Shown here: one piece after another, positions 25,970 through 38,365 of the stretch
How positions within the stretch are numbered: position 1 is the stretch's first letter
Layout: each line of letters begins with the position of its first letter
Assembly (NCBI RefSeq): GCF_900156695.1
Contig: NZ_FTOM01000002.1
Location: 496,001-560,000 of the forward strand
Direction of reading: 5' to 3'
Origin: Phaeovulum vinaykumarii
GTDB taxonomy: Bacteria; Pseudomonadota; Alphaproteobacteria; Rhodobacterales; Rhodobacteraceae
Length of the DNA: 64,000 nt
Notes under the pieces: model-generated
What the model was told of the DNA's origin: nothing
Databases searched by the model: none
What the model saw: the letters and a program-made list of their open reading frames with translations, nothing else
Position numbers and translations under genes: made by a program

Positions 25970-26728
25970 TCAGACCAGTTTCGGACGCTTGTCGGCGCAG
26001 TAGAGCGTCCCGCCCGCGTAGTAGGCGCTGACCTTCTCTTCTTCAAGCATGGTGATTTCCGAATCGGACTTGATGGCCGGGACGCCCTTGAAGGCTTCCG
26101 ACGACAGCGACTGGATGATCACGGCATGTTTGCGCACCAGAGCCATCGGCATCGGCGCGAGCACCTTCTGACCCGACTCGAGTTGGATTTCGAGATAGCG
26201 GATCATGTGTTCGGCGTTGTCGATCCACAGATCGACGACCTTGCCGACGGTGGTCATGTCGCAGGCGATGACCGGCAGACCGCGCGGATCGGTGCCCGCC
26301 GAAACGAAGAACGTGTCGGCTTTCGAGATCGGGACGATCTTCGGCGCGCCGTGGCCGTTCAGTTCCGGGATGTCACGACGCGGCGCCCACGAGGCCGGAC
26401 CGACGCCATCGGCCATCGGGTTGCCGGTCGGCGCATGCGGGAAGCCGTCCGAGACCGCGGTGCGGGCCAGGGCCACGTCGCGGGCTTCCTTGGCCATGTT
26501 CGGCACGGTCACTTCGCCACGGCCGAAGGGCAGCTTGAAGGTCTTGGGCGACGGCACCGGGAACGGACCCTGGTTGGCCGCCGGCTCACCGTCCTCGGTT
26601 TCGAGCGGATAGCCTTCGCGCATGTTTTCGGTCTGCAGATAATACACGAGATAGGCGAAGAAGAGCCAGAAGCTCCAGATCGCGAGGCTCGCGAGATCGA
26701 AGTCTCCGAAGAAGTTGACGCCAACCAT
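25970..26728 (-). CDS. puhA: Photosynthetic reaction centre H subunit PuhA
   Basis: PuhA caps the cytoplasmic side of the reaction centre and provides part of the proton path to the QB quinone. The 252-residue protein has one N-terminal membrane helix ([20 protein letters not shown], about residues 13-32), the conserved REGYPLE after it, and the cytoplasmic domain with [28 protein letters not shown] precedes the start. Its partners L and M (pufL, pufM) are not in this window. It follows lhaA by 27 bases. Confidence 0.97.
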   Translation of the reverse strand: MVGVNFFGDFDLASLAIWSFWLFFAYLVYYLQTENMREGYPLETEDGEPAANQGPFPVPSPKTFKLPFGRGEVTVPNMAKEARDVALARTAVSDGFPHAPTGNPMADGVGPASWAPRRDIPELNGHGAPKIVPISKADTFFVSAGTDPRGLPVIACDMTTVGKVVDLWIDNAEHMIRYLEIQLESGQKVLAPMPMALVRKHAVIIQSLSSEAFKGVPAIKSDSEITMLEEEKVSAYYAGGTLYCADKRPKLV

Positions 26729-26755
26729 TTAAGTGTCCTCCGTGGTTAGGCAGGG

Positions 26756-28189
26756 TCAGGTGGGAAAGTCGGCGATGCCGATCTTGCGAGGCCCACCCTG
26801 GGGTTCAGAAGGAAGAATCGCGGTCCGCACCAGCGGGCCGAGAGCGACGAGCGTTGCAAAGAGCAGCGCGATTTCGAGCTGGTAAACGACCGAATAGCCG
26901 AAGGCGGGGGTTTCGAAGGCAACCCCGCCCGCGCCGGACATGGCCCAGCCACCGGCCAGATCACGCAGACCGCCCCCCAGCGCCACCGACAGGCCCTGGG
27001 CGGTCGCCTGTGCCGCGCCCCAGGCGCCCAGCACAAGTCCCCGACCGGCGATGCCCTTGCCCGGCATCGCCATGGCCGATGTCAGCGTGGCCACCGAGAA
27101 CAGCCCGCCGCCAAGCCCGATCCCGAAGGCGCCCGCAAAGAACAGCACCGTCGAGCCGGTGGGCGCGGAAAACACCACGGCCGTGAAGGCCGCGATCCCC
27201 AGAAGGATGCCGCGCGCCGCCATCCGCCAGGGGTCGATGCCACGCGCCAGCCAGCGCGCGGACAAGGCAAAACCGATCAGCGCGCCGGTGGCCCACATCG
27301 CCGTCAGCGAGGTGGTGGCCGCGACCGAAAGGTTCAGGATCTGGCCGCCGTAAGGTTCCAGCAGCACATCCTGCATGTTGAAGCCGAAGGTGCCCAGCAC
27401 CACCACCGCCATCAGTCGCACGATCGGCCCCGAGGCCTTCATGTCGGCCCAGGCTTCGGCGAAACGGGGGCGGGGGGCGTTGAGCTCCGCATCCGACGGG
27501 GTGCGGATCCCTTCCTGTTTCCAAAGCGCGATCAGGTTCAGCACCACGGTGGCCGAGGCGCAGCCCTGGATCACGCGGATCAGGCGTTCGGGCGTGAAAT
27601 TTTCCAGCAGGGCGCCCACGATCAGCGCCGACACCCCCATGCCGATCAGGAAGGCGACATAGAGCAGCGCCACGACGCGCGGGCGGGTTTCCTCGGACGC
27701 GCGGTCCGAGGCCAGCGCCAGCCCCGCGGTCTGGGTCATGTGGATGCCAAGGCCCGTCATCAGGAAGGCCAGCGCCGCCAGCGCCTCGCCGGCCCATTCG
27801 GGCCCGATGGCCTGTTCGCCCGACAGCACGATCAGCGCAAAGGGCATGATCGCCAGACCGCCCATCTGCCACAGCGAGCCGAACCACAGGTAGGGCACCC
27901 GTTTCCAGCCCAGCGACGAGCGGTGCGTGTCCGACCGGAAGCCCAGAAGCGCGCGGAAGGGGGCGATCAGCACCGGCAGCGCGATCATCGCCGCGACCAC
28001 CGCCGCCGCGACCCCCAGCTCCACGATCATGACGCGGTTGAGCGTGCCGACGAGAAGCGTGGTCGCCATCCCCACCGACACCTGGAACAGCGACAGCCGC
28101 AGAAGCTGGCCCATGGGCAAGCCTTCCGAGGCCGCATCCGCGAAGGGCAGCATCGAGGGACTGAACCGCATGGGCCGGCGTTCGCTCAT
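26756..28189 (-). CDS. lhaA: LhaA, LH1 assembly membrane protein (BCD/PucC family)
   Basis: LhaA is a 12-helix transporter-like membrane protein that assists LH1 antenna assembly, probably by delivering bacteriochlorophyll. The 477-residue product has the family motifs GTLNRVMIVELGVAAAVVAA near residue 50, APFRALLGFRSDTHRSSLGW and RVPYLWFGSLWQMGGLAIMP. Its place between bchM and puhA is that of lhaA in Rhodobacter. It overlaps bchM by four bases. A second family member is at 43715-45010. Confidence 0.94.
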   Translation of the reverse strand: MSERRPMRFSPSMLPFADAASEGLPMGQLLRLSLFQVSVGMATTLLVGTLNRVMIVELGVAAAVVAAMIALPVLIAPFRALLGFRSDTHRSSLGWKRVPYLWFGSLWQMGGLAIMPFALIVLSGEQAIGPEWAGEALAALAFLMTGLGIHMTQTAGLALASDRASEETRPRVVALLYVAFLIGMGVSALIVGALLENFTPERLIRVIQGCASATVVLNLIALWKQEGIRTPSDAELNAPRPRFAEAWADMKASGPIVRLMAVVVLGTFGFNMQDVLLEPYGGQILNLSVAATTSLTAMWATGALIGFALSARWLARGIDPWRMAARGILLGIAAFTAVVFSAPTGSTVLFFAGAFGIGLGGGLFSVATLTSAMAMPGKGIAGRGLVLGAWGAAQATAQGLSVALGGGLRDLAGGWAMSGAGGVAFETPAFGYSVVYQLEIALLFATLVALGPLVRTAILPSEPQGGPRKIGIADFPT

Positions 28190-28868
28190 GGCCGAAGCTC
28201 CAGCGCAAGACTGATATAGAAGCCGCGGCGAATCTCCGCGACCTCGGTCAGGGTCGGCGTCATCCCCGCAGCCTCAAGCGCAGCCAGGATATCCGCCCGC
28301 GAATGCGGGATGATCTCGGGGCTACGATCGGAACGCGGAAAGAGTTTGCCGACCATGTGCATGACTTGCAGCATGGGCGTTTTTGGCGCCAGCGTGAAGA
28401 TGACAGCGTGCCGCGTCCGCGCGGCCAGTTTCACCAGCGCCGCGGCAATGTCGGGGGCGGTGTAATGGATCAGGCTGTCCATCGACATGACGTAGTCGAA
28501 TTCGCCCAGGTCAGGCGACAGCATGTCCCCGGCGATGAAGGTCACGCGCGCGGCATGTTCGGGCGACAGCCGCTTCTTCGCCACCTCCAGAAGCTGGGGC
28601 GAGATATCGATCGCCACCACCTCGGCGCCGCGCGCCGCCAGTTCCTGCGTCATCGGTCCCGCGCCGCAGCCGGCATCCAGCACGCGCAGCCCGGTCATGT
28701 CCTCGGGCAGGCGCGCCATCATCGAGGCCCGCATCTTGTCGCGGCCCTCGCGCACGGTCTGGCGAATCCCCGAAACCGGCGCATCCGAGGTCAGCCGTTC
28801 CCAGGTCCGGGCGGCGGTGCGGTCGAAGTAATGCTCCAGGCGCTCGCGCGTCCGGTCGTAGCTGTTCA

Positions 28869-28869
<1 letters not shown>
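28186..28869 (-). CDS. bchM: Mg-protoporphyrin IX methyltransferase BchM
   Basis: BchM transfers a methyl group from S-adenosylmethionine to the ring C propionate of Mg-protoporphyrin IX. The 227-residue protein starts YDRTRERLEHYFDRTAARTW and has the SAM-binding motif LRVLDAGCGAGPMTQELAAR and the following acidic VVAIDISPQLLEVA. FDYVMSMDSLIHY and [15 protein letters not shown] are typical of the family. The start codon overlaps the bchL stop by one base (TGATG). Confidence 0.96.
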
Positions 28870-29783
<914 letters not shown>

Positions 29784-29944
29784 CTAGTCGTCACTTCAAT
29801 GACCGGGCGTGCCGGCGCTCACGGCCAAGGGCCCGTGCGGAGGAACCGCCGGGCCGTCGGCCTCATCATAGCCGCGGCACTGCCGATTTGGCGTGGGCAT
29901 AAGCGCGCAGGGGCGCCGTGTTTTCCCAGCCTCGGCAGGGGCTT

Positions 29945-29988
29945 GCCCGGCCCCGCCCGGCGCGCTTGCGCAAGCGGCGGGGCCGGGC
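29945..29988 (-). other. Long intercistronic hairpin between bchH and bchL
   Basis: A perfect 13-bp GC-rich stem, GCCCGGCCCCGCC (29945-29957) with GGCGGGGCCGGGC (29976-29988), encloses an 18-base loop just 6 bases after the bchH stop. Read leftward there is no T run after it, so it resembles an mRNA-stabilising or processing hairpin more than a terminator. The remaining bases to bchL show no gene. Confidence 0.65.
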
Positions 29989-29994
29989 GGTGGT

Positions 29995-32900
29995 TCATTC
30001 CGCCGCGATCCCCTCGAGCCGGTCTTCCAGCTCGTCGGCGGCCCCTTGCAGGGCGGCCAGCGTCTCGGCATCGGGCTGCCAGTATTCGCGCTCGGACGCC
30101 TCGATCAGGCGCCCGGCCAGACGGGCGCTGGCCTCGGGGTTCAGTTCCGACAGGCGCTTGCGCATCTCGGGGTCCAGCACGAAGGTCTCGGTCAGGCGCT
30201 GATAGACCCAAGGGTCCACCGCCTGCGTCGTGGCCGACCAGCCCAGCGTGTTGGTCACCGCGGCCTCGATCTGACGCACGCCTTCGGCGCCGTGCTTGAG
30301 CATCCCCTCATAGTATTTGGGGTTGAGATTGCGCGAGCGCGTCTCGAGCGCGATCTGGTCCTTGAGCGTGCGCACCTTGCCCGCGCCGCGGGTCTGGTCG
30401 CCGATGTAGACCGGGGTTTCCTGACCGCCGCGGGCGCGTTTGACCGCGCGCGCGATGCCGCCCAGCGTGTCGAAGTAATGGTCGACCGTGGTCACGCCCA
30501 GCTCGACCGATTCGAGGTTCTGATAGGCCAGATCGACGTTCTTGAGCGACTTTTGCAGCAGCGCCGCGTTCTGCACCGGCTTGCCGGTGCGGCCATAGGC
30601 AAAGGACTTGCGGGCCTCGTAGGCGTCGGCCAGCTCGTCCTCGTCGCCGAAGGCCGAACTGTCGACCAGCGCGTTCACGTTCGAGCCATAGGCGCCTTCG
30701 GCATTCGAGAAGACGCGCAGCGAGGCGGTCTCCATGTCCACGTTCATCTGCTCGGCATAGGCCAGGGCATTGGCGCGCACGAAGTTCTGCGACAGCGGTT
30801 CGTCTTCGGCAGTGGCGGCCAGCCAGGCGGCCTCGGCCAGCATCCGGGTCTGGAGCGGCAGCAGATCGCGGAAGATGCCCGACAGCGTCATCACCACGTC
30901 GATGCGCGGACGGCCCAGTTCCGACAGCGGGATCAGCGCAGCCCCGCAGAGCCGGCCATAGCTGTCGAAGCGCGGCCGCGCGCCCATCAGCGCCAGCGCC
31001 TGGCCGATGGGGCCGCCGTCGGACTTGATGTTGTCCGACCCCCACAGGACCAGCGCCACCGACCGCGGCACGGTGTCATGCGCCTCGATCAGCCGCGTGG
31101 CCTGCGCCGCCCCTTCGCGCAGGGCGAATTCGGTCGGCATGCGGAACGGGTCGAAGGCGTGGATGTTGCGGCCCGTGGGCAGGATCTCGGGGGCGCGGAT
31201 CAGGTCGCCGCCCGGCACCGGCGCGATATAGCGCCCGCCCAGCGCCCGCAGCAGCGCGGGGATCTCGGTTTCCTCGGCCAGAAGTTTCTCGACCCGGGCG
31301 CGGGTCTCGTCGTCGGCCAGCTCCATCATGCCCAGATATTCCTGACGCTGGGCGTCGGACATCGGGCGCCCGACGACATGCAGACCGTCGGGGATCAGCG
31401 CATCTTCGGTTTCCAGAAGCTTCAGCCACAGCTGGTCGGGCGTGGCGCCGGCCAGATCGACCGCCTCGGCCTGCTGGGCGATCAGCAGTTCCAGCTCCTC
31501 GCGCTCGGGGGCGTCGGGGGCGGTGTTGCGCCAGCGGGTCAGGCTGTCCTTCAGCTCCTGCAAACCCTTGTAGAGCCCCGATTGCGCCAGCGGCGGCGTC
31601 AGGTGCGTGACCGTGATCGCATTGGCGCGGCGCTTGGCCAGCGTCGCCTCGGAGGGGTTGTTGGCGGCATAGAGATAGACATTGGGCAGGTTGCCGATCA
31701 GCCGATCCGGCCAGCAATTGCCCGACACGCCCGCCTGCTTGCCCGGCATGAATTCCAGCGCGCCATGCATGCCGAAATGCAACAGGACATCGGCGCGGAA
31801 ATCCTCGCGCAGCCAGCGATAGAAGGTCGAGAAGGCATGCGTGGGGGCAAAGCCGCGCTCGAAGAGAAGGCGCATCGGGTCGCCCTCGTAGCCGAAGACC
31901 GGCTGGATGCCCACGAAGACCTTGCCGAAGTGACGCCCCAGGATGAAGACGCCGCGGCCATCCGATTGCTGGCGGCCCGGCGCCGGGCCCCAGGCCTGTT
32001 CCACGTCCTTGAGCCAGGGCGTGTCCGACACGATGCGGTCGGCGGGCACATGGGCCGCGACATGCGCCGACTGGCCCATGGAATTGTCCAGAACCATCTT
32101 GCGCAGATCCTCGACGCTGTCGGGAACCTCGATGTCATAGCCTTCGGCCTTCATCGCGTTCATGGTGTTGAACAGGCTTTCGAAGACCGACAGATAGGCG
32201 GCGGTGCCGACGGCGCCGGCATTGGGCGGGAAGCCATAGAGCACGACGCCCACGCGCCGTTCGGCCACCTGCGAGCGGCGCAGGAGCGCCAGGCGCACGA
32301 TCTTGTCGGCCAGCACCGTCACCCGCTCCGAGCAGGGCACCATCGACTTGCCCTCGGTCTTGGGCCGGCACGAACGGCCGCAGCCGTCGCAGCCTTCGAG
32401 CGAATGGCGGCCGGCAAAGACGGTGGGGTTGGTGGCGCCGTCGATCTCGGGCAGCGCGATCAGCATCGTGGTCTCGACCGGGCTCAGCCCGCCATTGGCC
32501 GCGGCCCATTGGCCCAGCGTCTGGAATTCGAGCGGATGCGCCGCGACATAGGGCACGTCAAGCTTCTGAAGGGCCTCGACCGCGGCGGCGCTGTCGTTGT
32601 AGGCCGGCCCGCCGACCAGCGAGAAGCCGGTCAGCGACACCATCGCGTCGATGCGCGGGCCATGCGGGCCGTGGAAGAAGCCGTCGATCGCCGGGCGCCC
32701 GTCGAGCCCGCCGGCAAAGGCCGGGATCACGGCGATGCCCTGGCTTTCCAGTTCCTCGATGACCGCGTCGTAATGGGCGGTGTCCGAGGCCAGGATATAC
32801 GAGCGCAGGAGCAGCACGCCGACGGTCGCACGCGCGTTTTCCGGGCGCGGCAGATCCGCCAGATCGGTGGTGATGTGATGGCCGGGAAGGCGCGGGTGAT

Positions 32901-33561
32901 AGAGGCCGACCTCCGGATAGTCGATCGGGGCCCTGGATTCGGTGCCGCGCCATTCGCGGTGGCTGGCGTAATTCGAGATCAGATAGCGGATCATCTGCTC
33001 GATGTTGTCATCCGAGCCGCCCAGCCAGTATTGCATGCACAGGAACCAGCCGCGCAGATCCTGGGCCTTGCCGGGGATGAACTTCAGGATCTTGGGCAGG
33101 CGGCGCAGCATCGACATCTGCTTTTCGCCGGCATTGGCCTGCGCGCCCGACTTGTTGCCGCGCAGCTTCTTCATGATCGCCATCATGCCCGAGGCGGGCT
33201 TGGACATGTCCAGATCGCCCATCTTCGTGAGATTGACGATCTGGGGATCGGCGATCATGCCGACGAAGGCATCGACCCGGTCGCGGGCGGCGCGCAGGTT
33301 GGGCAGCACCGCCTGGATGTGCTCGTCGATGAAGAGCAGGTTGCAGATCAGGATATGCGCGTCGTCGATGGCGGCGCGGGCGCGGGCCAGCGCCTGCGGG
33401 TTCTCGGCCCATTCGGCGGCGGCATGAACGGTGACGTTCATGCCCGGGAAATCGGCGTGCAGCCGCGGCGAGATGCGCGCCGCAGGGCCTGCGGCGTGCT
33501 GATCGAGCGTGACGATCACTACATTGTAGCGGGTGTCTTGGGAGAGGGGATCAGCGCGCAT
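29995..33561 (-). CDS. bchH: Magnesium chelatase subunit H
   Basis: BchH binds protoporphyrin IX and, with the BchI-BchD motor, inserts magnesium at the branch from haem to bacteriochlorophyll. The 1188-residue length matches the family. Recognisable parts are [17 protein letters not shown] at the N-terminus, [35 protein letters not shown], and the cysteine-containing [11 protein letters not shown]. The start overlaps the end of bchB by 11 bases. bchL follows after a hairpin-containing gap. BchI and BchD are encoded at 47.7-50.4 kb. Confidence 0.98.
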   Translation of the reverse strand: MRADPLSQDTRYNVVIVTLDQHAAGPAARISPRLHADFPGMNVTVHAAAEWAENPQALARARAAIDDAHILICNLLFIDEHIQAVLPNLRAARDRVDAFVGMIADPQIVNLTKMGDLDMSKPASGMMAIMKKLRGNKSGAQANAGEKQMSMLRRLPKILKFIPGKAQDLRGWFLCMQYWLGGSDDNIEQMIRYLISNYASHREWRGTESRAPIDYPEVGLYHPRLPGHHITTDLADLPRPENARATVGVLLLRSYILASDTAHYDAVIEELESQGIAVIPAFAGGLDGRPAIDGFFHGPHGPRIDAMVSLTGFSLVGGPAYNDSAAAVEALQKLDVPYVAAHPLEFQTLGQWAAANGGLSPVETTMLIALPEIDGATNPTVFAGRHSLEGCDGCGRSCRPKTEGKSMVPCSERVTVLADKIVRLALLRRSQVAERRVGVVLYGFPPNAGAVGTAAYLSVFESLFNTMNAMKAEGYDIEVPDSVEDLRKMVLDNSMGQSAHVAAHVPADRIVSDTPWLKDVEQAWGPAPGRQQSDGRGVFILGRHFGKVFVGIQPVFGYEGDPMRLLFERGFAPTHAFSTFYRWLREDFRADVLLHFGMHGALEFMPGKQAGVSGNCWPDRLIGNLPNVYLYAANNPSEATLAKRRANAITVTHLTPPLAQSGLYKGLQELKDSLTRWRNTAPDAPEREELELLIAQQAEAVDLAGATPDQLWLKLLETEDALIPDGLHVVGRPMSDAQRQEYLGMMELADDETRARVEKLLAEETEIPALLRALGGRYIAPVPGGDLIRAPEILPTGRNIHAFDPFRMPTEFALREGAAQATRLIEAHDTVPRSVALVLWGSDNIKSDGGPIGQALALMGARPRFDSYGRLCGAALIPLSELGRPRIDVVMTLSGIFRDLLPLQTRMLAEAAWLAATAEDEPLSQNFVRANALAYAEQMNVDMETASLRVFSNAEGAYGSNVNALVDSSAFGDEDELADAYEARKSFAYGRTGKPVQNAALLQKSLKNVDLAYQNLESVELGVTTVDHYFDTLGGIARAVKRARGGQETPVYIGDQTRGAGKVRTLKDQIALETRSRNLNPKYYEGMLKHGAEGVRQIEAAVTNTLGWSATTQAVDPWVYQRLTETFVLDPEMRKRLSELNPEASARLAGRLIEASEREYWQPDAETLAALQGAADELEDRLEGIAAE

Positions 33562-35167
33562 AATGAGCCTTGGCCTCGTAGAGTGTTTCGATGCTGATCT
33601 GGGTCAGGCCCTTTTCAGCGGCGAATTTCTCGGTATTCCGGCGCGCCTTGCCGCGCACGAAGAAGGGGATCTTCTTCAGCTCGTTCTCGGCATCCGACAG
33701 CCACACGACCGCCCCGGGGTCGGCGCGGGTCGCGGCGGGGGCCACGCTGTCCGGGGAGCCCCCCTGCGCTGCACCGGCGGGAGCGGTCTCGGCGGGCATC
33801 GAACCCGCCTCGGCCGCGCCGGCCTGCGCCGGGGTGCCCATCTCGGGCCGCGCAACCGCTGCCCCGCCGTGATGCGAGGCGCCGGCGGCGTCGTGGAACT
33901 CGAAATCCTCCCGGAACATATGCAGGAGGTGTTCCTCGAGCCCCATCACAAGCGGGTGAACCCATGCGTCAAAGATGACATTCGCCCCTTCGAAGCCCAT
34001 CTGGGGCGAGAAACGGGCAGGGAAGTCCTGAACGTGGACGGGCGCCGAGATCACCGCGCAGGGGATGCCCAGGCGCTTGCCGATATGGCGTTCCATCTGC
34101 GTGCCGAGAATCAGCTCGGGCGCGAGGTTCGAGATGGCCTCCTCGACCTCGAGGTAATCGTCGGTGATCAGCGCCTCGAGGCCCATCTCGCGCGCCAGCG
34201 CCCGCATCGGCCGGGCGAATTCGCGGTTGTAGCAGCCGATGCCCACGACCTCGAAGCCGACTTCCTCGCGGGCGATGCGGGCGGCGGCCATGGCGTGGGT
34301 GGCGTCGCCGAAGATGAAGACGCGCTTGCCGGTCAGATAGGTCGAATCGACCGAGGCCGACCACCAGGGCAGGTTCAGCCGGCTTTCATCGACCTGGGCC
34401 GGCACGCCGGCCAGCCTGGCCACCTCGGCGATGAAGTCGCGCGTGGCGCCGACGCCGATCGGCACGGTGCGGGTATAGGGCTGCTTGAGCACCCGTTCGA
34501 GATGCCGCGCCGCCGATTCGCCGGTTTCGGGATAGAGCAGCACGTTGAAATGCGCCGCCCCCATGCGGGTGATGTCGACCGGCGTCGCGCCCATCGGGGC
34601 GACCACGTTCACCTTCACGCCCATCTCGGTCAGAAGGCGGGTGATCTCGATCACGTCGTCGCGGTGACGGAAGCCCAGCGCCGTGGGCCCCAGGATGTTG
34701 CAGCTGACCTCGGCGGTGCGCTCGCAGGGTTTGGCCAACCCCTTGACCAGCTGGAAGAAGGTCTCGTCGGCGCCGAAATTCTCCTTGCGCTGATAGGAGG
34801 GCAGCTCCAGCGGAATGACCGGGATCGACAGCCCCATCGAGGCGGCAAGACCGCCCGGATCGTCCTGGATCAGCTCGGCCGTGCACGAGGCGCCGACGAT
34901 CATCGCCTGGGGCTTGAACCGTTCGGCCGCGGCCGTGCAGGCATCCTTGAACAGCGTCGCCGTGTCCGAGCCCAGATCGCGCGCCTGGAAGGTGGTGTAG
35001 GTGACCGGCGGGCGGGCATTGCGCCGCTCGATCATCGTGAACAGCAGGTCGGCATAGGTGTCGCCCTGGGGCGCATGCAGCACGTAATGCAGCCCCTTCA
35101 TCCCGGTGGCGACGCGCATCGCGCCGACATGGGGCGGCCCCTCATAGGTCCACAGCGTCAGTTTCAT
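33551..35167 (-). CDS. bchB: Light-independent protochlorophyllide reductase subunit B
   Basis: BchB pairs with BchN to form the catalytic part of dark-operative protochlorophyllide reductase. In the 538-residue protein Asp36 ([10 protein letters not shown]), the unusual aspartate ligand of the 4Fe-4S cluster, is conserved. The core resembles nitrogenase component 1 ([30 protein letters not shown]). A C-terminal helical domain ([20 protein letters not shown]) is joined by an Ala/Pro-rich, poorly conserved linker of about 60 residues, longer than in R. capsulatus. Confidence 0.97.
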   Translation of the reverse strand: MKLTLWTYEGPPHVGAMRVATGMKGLHYVLHAPQGDTYADLLFTMIERRNARPPVTYTTFQARDLGSDTATLFKDACTAAAERFKPQAMIVGASCTAELIQDDPGGLAASMGLSIPVIPLELPSYQRKENFGADETFFQLVKGLAKPCERTAEVSCNILGPTALGFRHRDDVIEITRLLTEMGVKVNVVAPMGATPVDITRMGAAHFNVLLYPETGESAARHLERVLKQPYTRTVPIGVGATRDFIAEVARLAGVPAQVDESRLNLPWWSASVDSTYLTGKRVFIFGDATHAMAAARIAREEVGFEVVGIGCYNREFARPMRALAREMGLEALITDDYLEVEEAISNLAPELILGTQMERHIGKRLGIPCAVISAPVHVQDFPARFSPQMGFEGANVIFDAWVHPLVMGLEEHLLHMFREDFEFHDAAGASHHGGAAVARPEMGTPAQAGAAEAGSMPAETAPAGAAQGGSPDSVAPAATRADPGAVVWLSDAENELKKIPFFVRGKARRNTEKFAAEKGLTQISIETLYEAKAHYAR

Positions 35168-35228
35168 GCCGTCACCCCCCGGTCTTCGGCCCGTGCACCG
35201 CCCCCGGTGCCACGCCCCGTCGTTCGTC

Positions 35229-37021
<1,793 letters not shown>

Positions 37022-37054
37022 AAGAGAATTTCCCGATCAGGGGCGAGCGGCCGG

Positions 37055-37084
37055 AGCGTAGACCTGCCCGCCAGAAAGTGTCAA
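37055..37084 (-). promoter_or_regulatory. Candidate sigma-70 promoter of bchF
   Basis: Read leftward, TTGACA (37084-37079) is followed after 18 bases by TACGCT (37060-37055), 33 bases before the bchF start. The -35 is a perfect match and lies inside a PpsR box, as expected for a repressor-controlled promoter. Confidence 0.6.
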
Positions 37085-37096
37085 TTCAAACTTACA
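37079..37096. promoter_or_regulatory. PpsR box 1, bchF-ppaA region
   Basis: TGTCAATTCAAACTTACA fits the PpsR/CrtJ recognition palindrome TGT-N12-ACA exactly. It overlaps the -35 element of the bchF promoter. Confidence 0.85.
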
Positions 37097-37222
37097 GGCC
37101 GTGGCAGGTCTGTCCAGTCCCCGGCACAGCCGCGACGATTTGTGCCGCCCTGCTGAAAAGCCTTGTTTTTGCGTGGGAATTTCTTGCAATTCGGGGGCGC
37201 CCTTTGCAGGCTTGCGACAAGG

Positions 37223-37240
37223 TGTCAATTTTCTTTGACA
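37223..37240. promoter_or_regulatory. PpsR box 2, bchF-ppaA region
   Basis: TGTCAATTTTCTTTGACA fits TGT-N12-ACA exactly and is 144 bases from box 1, centre to centre. Its right half contains TTGACA (37235-37240), which could be the -35 element for ppaA, though no good -10 follows. Confidence 0.85.
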
Positions 37241-37329
37241 TTCAAGGGGTCGTGAACAACTATTTCCCGAGGGGCTGTGGCCCCCGATATCGAGACGACA
37301 GAGGCCAGCCCGGACTGGCCGGAGGACGG

Positions 37330-38112
37330 ATGACGCGCCCGGAGCAATCAGCGCCCGCGCCCGGCGGGGCGGGGCAGGAGGTCGATCAGGTTGCGGCGCA
37401 GGTCGTGGCCCTGCTGTCGCTGCGCGTGGCGCGCTTCGAGGGGCGCCCGCGCGAGGATCTGGTCGCGCGCCTGATCGAGGCGGTGCTGGCCCCGGATCTG
37501 GCGCCGCTGGCCCGGTTTCTCGACGCGCTGCGCGCCGAACGCATCCCGGCCGCGGCGCTGGCCGATCTCTATATCCCCGAGGCCGCGCGGCGGATGGGGC
37601 ATGGCTGGGACGATGACACCTTGTCCTTTGTCGATGTCACCGTGGGGGTGGCCCGGCTCCAGGCGCTCCTGCGCGAGATCGGATCGGCCTGGGAGGCCGA
37701 ACAGATCCGCGAGGGCGTGCGCGGCACGGTGCTGATGCTGGTGCCGCAGGAGGAACAGCACACGCTGGGCGCGCTGGTCGCGGCCAACCAGTTGCGGCGC
37801 ATGGGCGTGTCGGTCTGCGTGCGGCTGGGCGAGGATACCGCCAGCCTGCGCGCGCTGATCGCCGAGCGGGGTTTTGACGCGATCATGATCTCGGCCGGCG
37901 CGCGCGAGCGGGTGCGCTTCCTGCGCGATCTCGTGGCGGCGCTGCGTGCGGTGGCCGCGCCGGGCACGCGCTTTCTGCTGGGCGGGCCGATCGCGGGCAT
38001 GGAGGCCGAGATCTTGGACCGGATCGGCGCCGATTTCGTGACCGGCAACATGTTCGAGGCGTTGGATTTCTGCGGCCTGAGCGCCGAACCCGCCGCGCGG
38101 CGCCCGACATGA
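37330..38112 (+). CDS. ppaA: PpaA/AerR family cobalamin-binding photosynthesis regulator
   Basis: PpaA (R. sphaeroides) and AerR (R. capsulatus) are B12-binding antirepressors that act with PpsR/CrtJ. The 260-residue protein has an N-terminal helical part (residues 20-125) and a C-terminal B12-binding fold in which His144 in EEQHTLGALVAAN is in the place of the axial histidine of the DxHxxG motif. The segment YIPEAARRMGHGWDDDTLSF is typical of four-helix cobalamin-binding modules. GGAGGACGG precedes the ATG. It lies directly upstream of ppsR. Confidence 0.93.
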   Translation: MTRPEQSAPAPGGAGQEVDQVAAQVVALLSLRVARFEGRPREDLVARLIEAVLAPDLAPLARFLDALRAERIPAAALADLYIPEAARRMGHGWDDDTLSFVDVTVGVARLQALLREIGSAWEAEQIREGVRGTVLMLVPQEEQHTLGALVAANQLRRMGVSVCVRLGEDTASLRALIAERGFDAIMISAGARERVRFLRDLVAALRAVAAPGTRFLLGGPIAGMEAEILDRIGADFVTGNMFEALDFCGLSAEPAARRPT

Positions 38113-38141
38113 GCGCCGCGCGGCATACCCGTCGCGCCCTT

Positions 38142-38231
38142 GGCGCGCCCGCCCTGTTTTGTCGCGCAAAGGGGGCGCCTGCCTTGCTGTATTGCGCCGG
38201 GGGCGTGCCCGCCCTGCCGGGGCCCGTGGCC
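38142..38231. repeat. Imperfect 30-bp repeat between ppaA and ppsR
   Basis: Three consecutive 30-base segments (38142-38171, 38172-38201, 38202-38231) begin with GGCGCGCCCGCCCTG, GGGGCGCCTGCCTTG and GGCGTGCCCGCCCTG. The similarity is clear in the first half of each unit and weak in the second. No gene spans it. Confidence 0.45.
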
Positions 38232-38365
38232 TCTGCGGTGCGTCCCGCCCGCCGGGGCTGGCCCGCGCGTCCGACCGCTTGCGCGCGTCTCGCCCCCTTT
38301 CCTGCGGCCCGCCGCCGCCCCGCCCGCCCGTTCCGCGACGGTTTGCCCGCCGCCCCCGCAAGACC

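Noticed and set aside
29893-33597. A 1234-codon open frame on the plus strand.
   Set aside because: It is antisense to bchH, which is certain from its sequence; the frame shows no family similarity.
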